Assembly (NCBI RefSeq): GCF_004366035.1
Contig: NZ_SOEE01000006.1
Coordinates: 1 to 64,000, forward strand
Direction: 5' to 3'
DNA length: 64,000 nucleotides
Source: Cytobacillus oceanisediminis
GTDB taxonomy: Bacteria; Bacillota; Bacilli; Bacillales; Cytobacillaceae
The notes below the pieces were generated by a model. The model made no database searches. It saw only the letters and a program-made list of their open reading frames with translations, and was not told the DNA's origin. Positions 58,532-64,000 of the stretch are shown one piece after another. Numbering within the stretch: the first letter of the stretch is position 1; every line of letters begins with the position of its first letter. The position numbers and the translations under genes are program-made.

Positions 58532-59296
58532 ATGCTAAAAGTGAAGCAAGTAAGCAAGATTTATGAAGGAAAAATCGCCTATCGTGCGTTAACGGATATT
58601 AACTTAACTATTGATGAAGGTGAGTTCGTCGGAATCATGGGTCCTTCGGGAAGCGGAAAAACGACACTGCTGAACATGATTGCCACCATTGATGAACCGA
58701 CAACAGGTGAAATCCTGATAAATGAAAGAAATCCCCATGTCTTAAAAAAAGAGGCATTGGCCCAATTCCGCCGCCGTGAATTAGGATTTGTCTTCCAGGA
58801 CTTCAACCTGCTTCATACCTTGACGGTTGAAGAAAATATAGTCCTGCCGCTAACATTGGACGGGAAAAAAGTGAAGGAAATGAAAGACAAGGCATACGAA
58901 ATTGCTGAAAAACTGGGGATTATAGGCATTATGAAAAAGCGGACGTATGAAATATCAGGAGGACAGGCGCAAAGAGCTGCTGTGGCAAGAGCGATGATTC
59001 ATACGCCGAAACTGCTGCTGGCGGATGAACCTACAGGAAATCTGGATTCCAAGTCTTCCAAGGATGTTATGGAAATGCTTGAATCGATTAATAAGACTGA
59101 GAAGACAACCATGATGCTCGTCACACATGATGCCCAGGCAGCGAGCTATTGCAACAGGGTCATCTTCATCCGGGACGGAAAATTCTATTCAGAGATACAC
59201 CGCGGTGATAACCGCCAGGCCTTTTTCCAGAAGATCATTGATACACTTTCTTTGCTTGGAGGGGATGCACATGACCTTTCGTCAGTTCGCGTTTAA
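58532..59296 (+). CDS. BceA-like ABC transporter ATPase (module 2)
   Basis: 254 residues: Walker A GPSGSGKTT, Q-loop FQDFNLLHTLT, signature EISGGQAQR, Walker B LLLADEPTGNLD and His in LVTHDAQ. The ATG at 58532 has AAAGGAG about 9 bases upstream, whereas an upstream in-frame ATG lies inside the kinase gene. It overlaps the permease gene by 26 bases. Confidence 0.94.
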   Translation: MLKVKQVSKIYEGKIAYRALTDINLTIDEGEFVGIMGPSGSGKTTLLNMIATIDEPTTGEILINERNPHVLKKEALAQFRRRELGFVFQDFNLLHTLTVEENIVLPLTLDGKKVKEMKDKAYEIAEKLGIIGIMKKRTYEISGGQAQRAAVARAMIHTPKLLLADEPTGNLDSKSSKDVMEMLESINKTEKTTMMLVTHDAQAASYCNRVIFIRDGKFYSEIHRGDNRQAFFQKIIDTLSLLGGDAHDLSSVRV

Positions 59297-61133
59297 TAAC
59301 GTTATACGGAACAAACGCTTATATGCAGCCTACTTCCTCAGCAGTTTATTTACGGTCATGGTCTTCTTTACCTTTTCGATTTTTGCGAATCATCCTGCAT
59401 TAAGCGGCGATGGCATGAATTCAACTGTAACGAAGGGTATGAATGCAGCAGCAGGCATTATCTACGTGTTTTCGTTCTTTTTTGTTTTATATTCGATGAG
59501 CTCTTTTCTGCAATCCCGGAAAAAAGAGTTTGGGTTATTAATGATCCAGGGCATGTCCATGAAACAGATCCGTCTCATGGTGTTTTTGGAAAATATGCTG
59601 ATTGGCTTACTGGCAACCCTAAGCGGAATCCTCCTTGGCGTTGTGTTTGCAAAGGCGATATTGCTGCTGGCTGAAAATGTGCTGATTATTGAGCGGGCAC
59701 TGTCTTTTTATTTCCCAGTGAAGGCCATCCTGATCACCTTCATTTCTTTTATTATTTTATTTTTCTTTATCTCCTTATTTGTAACGTATGTTCTGCGCAG
59801 CAAAAAGCTGATTGAATTAATTAAGGGAAATAAAATGTCAAAGGGTGAGCCAAAAGCGAATCTTTTCTTAACGATGCTGGCTATCCTTTTATTAGGAGCG
59901 GGATATGCTGTTGCACTAATCGCAAAAGGGTTAGTCGTTGTAGTGGCAATGGTGCCGGTGATCATCGTTGTCTGCATTGGCACCTACCTGTTATTTACGC
60001 AATTAAGTGTTTATATTATTAGAAGATTAAAGAAAAATGAACGTGTTTTCTGGTTTAAAACCAATATGCTGCTGTTTTCAGATTTGGCCTTTCGCATGAA
60101 GGATAATGCGCGAACCTTCTTCATGGTTGCAATGGTTTCAACAGTTGCGTTCAGTGCAATTGGCTCTTTATTCGGATTTCAAACCGTGCTTACTTCAAAC
60201 ATAAAAAATGTCAATGCCACAACGTTTTCCTATAAAACATCTGAAGAAAATGAAGTGAAGAATGTTGAGTTTATCAATCAAACGTTAAAAGAAGAAAAGA
60301 TTGAAGCGGATTCGGAGAATACTGTTTTACGCTACTTTGAAGTTGGCGGGGATAGCATTCTGATTGCTAGTCAATCCGATTTTAACGGCTTTGCAGCGCT
60401 CATTGACGAAGATCCGATTGACTTAAAAGACGGGCAAGTAATGACAGTGGAGTTTGAAGGGACCAACTTCGGGCAAACGAAGGAACTCCTGAATGAAACT
60501 ATTACACTGAATTCCGGCACCGTTTTGAAGCCGAAGGAAGTCATTCACTCGAAAGCACTGCCGGCAACAGATTCCTATTTTATCGTGTCAGATGAAGACT
60601 ATCAAAAGCTTCCTGAACCAGAGTTTCAGGAAAGCTATTACGCCTGGCAGGCAACAGATGGAGAGGAAAGGGTAATGGCTGCCTCTGAAAAGCTGTACAA
60701 GGAACTGCCAAGATATGAAATTACATCAGTAGACTACGAAATATATGAAATTATGAAAGGCTACGGGCCCATATTATTTGTCGGTCTGTTTATCGGGATT
60801 GTCTTTTTCGTATCAGCCGGAAGCTTCCTGTACTTCAGGCTCTACATGGACCTGGATGAAGATAAACAAAAATTCAGATCGATTTCCAAGATGGGGTTAA
60901 CCGAGAAAGAGCTGAAAAAGGTTTTAAACAGACAGACTATGGTTTTGTTTTTCGCACCGATCCTCGTCGCTCTCATCCATGGTGCTGTAGCTCTGACAGC
61001 GTTATCGAACTTGTTCTACTTTAACCTATTTAAGGAATCAGTAGCTGTTCTGAGTGTTTTCCTAGCCATTCAGGTTGTTTACTTCTTTATTGTGCGCTTT
61101 TTCTATACGAAGCAGATAAAGGCGTCGATTTAA
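59271..61133 (+). CDS. BceB-like ABC transporter permease (module 2)
   Basis: 620 residues, ten spans and an extracellular domain (about 290-470). FtsX-type parts are SFLQSRKKEFGLLMIQGMSM and DLDEDKQKFRSISKMGLTEK. The ATG at 59271 follows GGAGGGG; an earlier in-frame ATG lies deep in the ATPase gene. With the ATPase it forms a Bce-type sensor and detoxification pump for cell-wall-active peptides. Confidence 0.93.
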   Translation: MTFRQFAFNNVIRNKRLYAAYFLSSLFTVMVFFTFSIFANHPALSGDGMNSTVTKGMNAAAGIIYVFSFFFVLYSMSSFLQSRKKEFGLLMIQGMSMKQIRLMVFLENMLIGLLATLSGILLGVVFAKAILLLAENVLIIERALSFYFPVKAILITFISFIILFFFISLFVTYVLRSKKLIELIKGNKMSKGEPKANLFLTMLAILLLGAGYAVALIAKGLVVVVAMVPVIIVVCIGTYLLFTQLSVYIIRRLKKNERVFWFKTNMLLFSDLAFRMKDNARTFFMVAMVSTVAFSAIGSLFGFQTVLTSNIKNVNATTFSYKTSEENEVKNVEFINQTLKEEKIEADSENTVLRYFEVGGDSILIASQSDFNGFAALIDEDPIDLKDGQVMTVEFEGTNFGQTKELLNETITLNSGTVLKPKEVIHSKALPATDSYFIVSDEDYQKLPEPEFQESYYAWQATDGEERVMAASEKLYKELPRYEITSVDYEIYEIMKGYGPILFVGLFIGIVFFVSAGSFLYFRLYMDLDEDKQKFRSISKMGLTEKELKKVLNRQTMVLFFAPILVALIHGAVALTALSNLFYFNLFKESVAVLSVFLAIQVVYFFIVRFFYTKQIKASI

Positions 61134-61152
61134 ATTTAATAAAGAATTGAGG

Positions 61153-61179
61153 GGGCCAGACTAAATCTGGTCCTTTTTT
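61153..61179 (+). terminator. Terminator of Bce module 2
   Basis: GGGCCAGA / TCTGGTCC stem with one G-T pair, then TTTTTT. Confidence 0.8.
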
Positions 61180-61200
61180 AATACAGAGGAGAGTGGAATT

Positions 61201-61482
61201 GAGTAAACCTGGTGCTGATTCGGACATGAGAGGGAGAAAACTTGGAGATGCTGTCTGAATCCGGGGTTGCTTAGGACAGGAAATGAAGAGAACTGGTCTG
61301 AGGAGTCCGAACCTGATGCAACTTCGGACAGGAGGAGTAGAATTCCGCGATATGTTGTCCGAACTTAGAGCAACTTCGGACAAGGGGAGGAGAGATCAGC
61401 GTGGTGTTGTCCGAACTTAGAGCTGCTTTAGACAGGAGAAGAAGAAATCCGAACAGGAGAGCCGAACCTGGTACTCATTCGG
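61201..61482. repeat. 52-bp periodic array GTCCGAAC...TTCGGACAGG
   Basis: Units start at 61201, 61253, 61305, 61357, 61409 and, partial, 61461: exactly 52 bp each. GTCCGAACTTAGAGCAACTT and CGGACAGGAGGAG are typical. In units 3 and 4 GTCCGAA and TTCGGAC can form a 7-bp hairpin. Same family as the array at 44.2 kb. Confidence 0.9.
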
Positions 61483-61567
61483 GGAATGAGGACTCCGCAG
61501 TTTTATCATACTCAACCTCACACCTGCATATAGAAAAGGGAAAGTAAATCTATACAGGAGTGATGGA

Positions 61568-62575
61568 ATGGCAATCTTGGTTACAGGTGGAGCAGGTTAT
61601 ATTGGTTCACATATAGTAGATCTTCTAATACGAAAAGGGTATGAAACAGTGGTAGTTGATCATTTGGCTGCGGGCCACAGGCAGGCGGTTCATCCGAAGG
61701 CAGCTTTCTATGAGGGGGATATCAGATCGCAGGATTTTCTGAATAGTGTCTTTTGCAGCGAACGAATAGAGGCAGTCTTTCATTTTGCGGCATCATCCCT
61801 GGTAGGGGCATCGATGAAAAATCCGCTCAATTACTATGATAATAATGTACTTGGTTCTCTTAGCCTTCTAAAAGTTTTGGACGCGCATAAGGTTAAACAG
61901 CTCGTGTTTTCGTCAACTGCAGCTGTATATGGTGAGGCAAAAAGCCAGCCTATACGGGAAGACGCGCCGCTCGAGCCTGCAAGCCCGTATGGCGAGACGA
62001 AGCTTGCCATTGAACGAATGCTCCACTGGTGGGCGCAGGCATCAGGAGCAAGGTTCGTGTCGCTCCGTTATTTTAATGCAGCAGGGGCAAAAGCTTCAGG
62101 GGAAATTGGCGAAGACCATCAGAACGAGACACACCTGATCCCGATTATCCTGCAGGCGGCACTTGGAAAAAGAAAATCTGTCTCCATTTTTGGAGATGAC
62201 TATCCAACAAAGGATGGTACCTGCATAAGGGACTATATTCATGTAGAGGATTTGGCTGAAGCCCATCTGCTGGCACTCCGCTACCTGGAAGATGGAGGGG
62301 AAAGCAATGTCTTTAATCTGGGAGGCAGCAAAGGGATCTCTGTTAAAGAAGTGATTGAAACCGCAGCAGAGGTAACAAACAGATATTTTAAAGTTACGAT
62401 TGCTCCCCGCAGGTCTGGGGACCCGGCAGAACTTGTTGCTTCATCAGAAAAAGCAAGGTCACTGCTGAAATGGAAGCCGCAAAAAACAAGTATCCGTCAG
62501 ATCGTCGAGGATGCCTGGAGCTGGCACAGGTCCCATCCTGACGGATATCACAAATCAAAAGCGAGCTTGCTTTAA
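61568..62575 (+). CDS. galE: UDP-glucose 4-epimerase
   Basis: 335 residues, an extended SDR: NAD motif TGGAGYIGSH, catalytic Ser in SSTAAVYGE, YGETKLAIE (YxxxK) and RYFNAAGA. The C-terminal half carries the UDP-sugar site with DGTCIRDYIHVEDLAEAH. It interconverts UDP-glucose and UDP-galactose. GGAGTG lies before the ATG. It converges with gtaB and the two coding ends overlap by 21 bases. Confidence 0.95.
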   Translation: MAILVTGGAGYIGSHIVDLLIRKGYETVVVDHLAAGHRQAVHPKAAFYEGDIRSQDFLNSVFCSERIEAVFHFAASSLVGASMKNPLNYYDNNVLGSLSLLKVLDAHKVKQLVFSSTAAVYGEAKSQPIREDAPLEPASPYGETKLAIERMLHWWAQASGARFVSLRYFNAAGAKASGEIGEDHQNETHLIPIILQAALGKRKSVSIFGDDYPTKDGTCIRDYIHVEDLAEAHLLALRYLEDGGESNVFNLGGSKGISVKEVIETAAEVTNRYFKVTIAPRRSGDPAELVASSEKARSLLKWKPQKTSIRQIVEDAWSWHRSHPDGYHKSKASLL

Positions 62576-63415
62576 GTATAGTGAAAGCTTTTCCCTCAGC
62601 TCAGGTCTTTGCAGGGCATAATCAATCGAGGCTTTAAGAAAGCCGAATTTATCTCCAATATCATAACGGCTGCCCTGAATCAGATACGAATAAATGTTTT
62701 CCCGGCGAAGCAAAGCATGGAGGGCATCTGTCAGCTGCAGTTCGCCTTTGCTGTCGGGGCTTCCGTTTTCAAGCATATCAAAGATAGCCGGTGTTAAGAT
62801 ATAGCGGCCAATAATGGCATGAGCTGAAGGCGCCTTCTCAGCAGGGGGTTTTTCAACGAGGTTATCCACTTTATATAATAGTCCTCTCTGTTCTGAATAG
62901 CCGACAATTCCATATTTATTTACTTCGGACAGAGGAACTTCACTGCATCCGAGGATGCTGGCCCCCGTTTGGCTATACTGCTCAATCATTTGCAGCATGG
63001 CAGGAGGTTCCCCGTCAATGATATCATCGCCAAGGAGGACAGCAAACGGCTCCTTGCCAATGAATTTTCTGGCGCATAAAATGGCGTGCCCCAATCCGAG
63101 CGGCTCCTTTTGCCTGACATAATGGATATCAGCCAGATTGGTTATTTCGCGCACTTCCTCAAGCATTTCAAGCTTTCCGCTTTTCTGCAGCAGCAGCTCC
63201 ATTTCAACCGACTTATCAAAATGGTCTTCAATCGCCCGTTTGTTTCTCCCGGTTATAATGATGATATCTTCAATCCCGGAAGCGATGGCTTCCTCCACAA
63301 TGTATTGAATGGCGGGCTTGTCGACAATGGGGAGCATTTCCTTGGGCTGTGCCTTTGTGGCAGGCAGGAAACGGGTCCCGAGGCCTGCTGCAGGAATGAC
63401 CGCTTTTTTAATCAT
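62555..63415 (-). CDS. gtaB: UTP-glucose-1-phosphate uridylyltransferase
   Basis: 286 residues, GalU/GtaB type: MIKKAVIPAAGLGTRFLPAT with the uridylyl-binding loop, KEMLPIVDKPAIQYIVEEA, GLGHAILCARKFIGKEPFAV and LLGDDIIDGEP. It makes UDP-glucose from UTP and glucose-1-phosphate, feeding teichoic acid, glycolipid and exopolysaccharide synthesis, and supplies the substrate of GalE next door. The ATG at 63415 follows AAAGGGGGGA; a longer frame upstream has no such site. Confidence 0.95.
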   Translation of the reverse strand: MIKKAVIPAAGLGTRFLPATKAQPKEMLPIVDKPAIQYIVEEAIASGIEDIIIITGRNKRAIEDHFDKSVEMELLLQKSGKLEMLEEVREITNLADIHYVRQKEPLGLGHAILCARKFIGKEPFAVLLGDDIIDGEPPAMLQMIEQYSQTGASILGCSEVPLSEVNKYGIVGYSEQRGLLYKVDNLVEKPPAEKAPSAHAIIGRYILTPAIFDMLENGSPDSKGELQLTDALHALLRRENIYSYLIQGSRYDIGDKFGFLKASIDYALQRPELREKLSLYLKQARF

Positions 63416-63539
63416 AAAATTCCCCCCTTTCCACTCTATTTTTATGTCGGAGGAAGGTTGTATTATCCCTTCCTGAATATTTTGCTCCAGTACGTGAACC
63501 CTAAAATTGTAAATAATCTTGAACCCAGAGGTGTAGAGA

Positions 63540-64000
63540 TTGCTTTTGAAAAAAAATACAGCCGAGAAAAATCTCCTTATTCTGGCCATAATTGCACTGG
63601 CCCTTTTTGTATCCCCCCTGTACATATTAGGTGAAGACGCGCATATCCGCGTTCATGATAATCTTGACAGCAATCTGGCATGGTATAAAGTTCTTGCTGA
63701 AAGCGGACAGCTGACAGGACCGATTGACGCTGTCATTCCGCAAGTTATGAACGGAAATTTGTCCCGCAATGCGTTTGGCTCGGAATTTACATTAATTGTT
63801 TGGCTGTATGCCCTTTTTCCGCCGATGATTGCTTATGCACTCAGCCAGACGATCACAAGGGTGTTTGCTTTTATCGGTATGTATTTGCTTTTGAAAAAGC
63901 ACTTTCTTAAAGAAGAAAAATGGGCGCCCATTACGATTGGGACAGCCCTTGCTTTTGCTTTCACGCCATTCTGGCCTTCCGGTATGCTGAGCACGCTTGG
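63540..64000 (+). CDS. DUF6044 / YkoS-like membrane protein, 5' part
   Basis: A partial gene cut by the window end; 153 codons are visible. The TTG at 63540 has GAGGTG six bases upstream. The product starts MLLKKNTAEKNLLILAIIAL and continues LFVSPLYILGEDAHIRVHDN and LDSNLAWYKVLAESGQLTGP, which matches the YkoS/DUF6044 family of multi-span membrane proteins, possibly related to glycosyltransferase C-like folds. It is divergent from gtaB, suggesting a cell-surface polysaccharide role. That role is inference. Confidence 0.8.
   Translation, partial: MLLKKNTAEKNLLILAIIALALFVSPLYILGEDAHIRVHDNLDSNLAWYKVLAESGQLTGPIDAVIPQVMNGNLSRNAFGSEFTLIVWLYALFPPMIAYALSQTITRVFAFIGMYLLLKKHFLKEEKWAPITIGTALAFAFTPFWPSGMLSTL

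Overview
The window is chromosomal DNA from a low-GC, endospore-forming Bacillaceae (Bacillus / Cytobacillus / Mesobacillus type). The evidence is the AGGAGG-type ribosome sites, a tricistronic gerA-type germinant receptor operon, an orphan Ger(x)C lipoprotein, a Spo0E-type phosphatase gene with a perfect Spo0A box upstream, a divergent alkA / adaA-adaB pair, a PdaC-type deacetylase, two Bce-type peptide-resistance modules, and galE next to gtaB. No rRNA, tRNA, IS element, prophage or CRISPR array was seen.

Region 1 (1 to about 15.4 kb) is an AT-rich accessory stretch. It holds mostly single, unrelated genes: PAS-STAS, Rrf2 with a thioredoxin-reductase-like flavoprotein, an RCC1-repeat protein, a methyltransferase, DinB proteins, a P-loop kinase, Nudix, Ger(x)C, PlsY, a PNPOx-like protein and an NAD(P)-binding protein. 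Many usually have their own promoter and terminator. It also holds decayed genes (HAD-IIIA phosphatase, Nudix-like piece, isochorismatase piece, truncated dinB copy, VOC gene, small membrane gene, GyrI-like piece). About twelve copies of a short imperfect palindrome built around GGGGCAGGTT lie between these genes and were not seen beyond about 15 kb.

Region 2 (15.4 to 29.6 kb) is denser. It has a secreted tandem S51 (cyanophycinase-like) protein, a membrane GGDEF cyclase overlapping an MBL-fold hydrolase gene, a cluster of small membrane or charged proteins, a histidine kinase / response regulator pair, two membrane proteins and an InhA-like M6 protease. Region 3 (29.9 to 49.4 kb) has the ger operon, acetyltransferases, PdaC, a YeeE-type transporter, an S15 peptidase, the alkylation-repair locus, an AraC regulator, EamA and Bcr/CflA transporters, a ribbon-helix-helix protein with a promoter framed by palindromes, and a nitroreductase. 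Region 4 (49.4 to 61.1 kb) has two complete Bce-type modules (response regulator, kinase, ATPase, permease), each with a TNACA-N4-TGTNA operator before its transporter. Between them lie two CBO0543-like membrane proteins and the Spo0E-like gene. Region 5 (61.5 to 64 kb) has galE and gtaB converging with overlapping ends, then the start of a YkoS/DUF6044-like membrane protein.

The most unusual signal is a set of eight intergenic arrays of degenerate direct repeats with only two period classes, 20-21 bp and 50-52 bp, which are close to two and five turns of B-DNA. The phrase differs between most loci, but one 51-bp phrase lies on both sides of the ger operon and one 51-52-bp phrase occurs at 44 kb and again at 61 kb. 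The arrays are not explained by coding, CRISPR or terminators.
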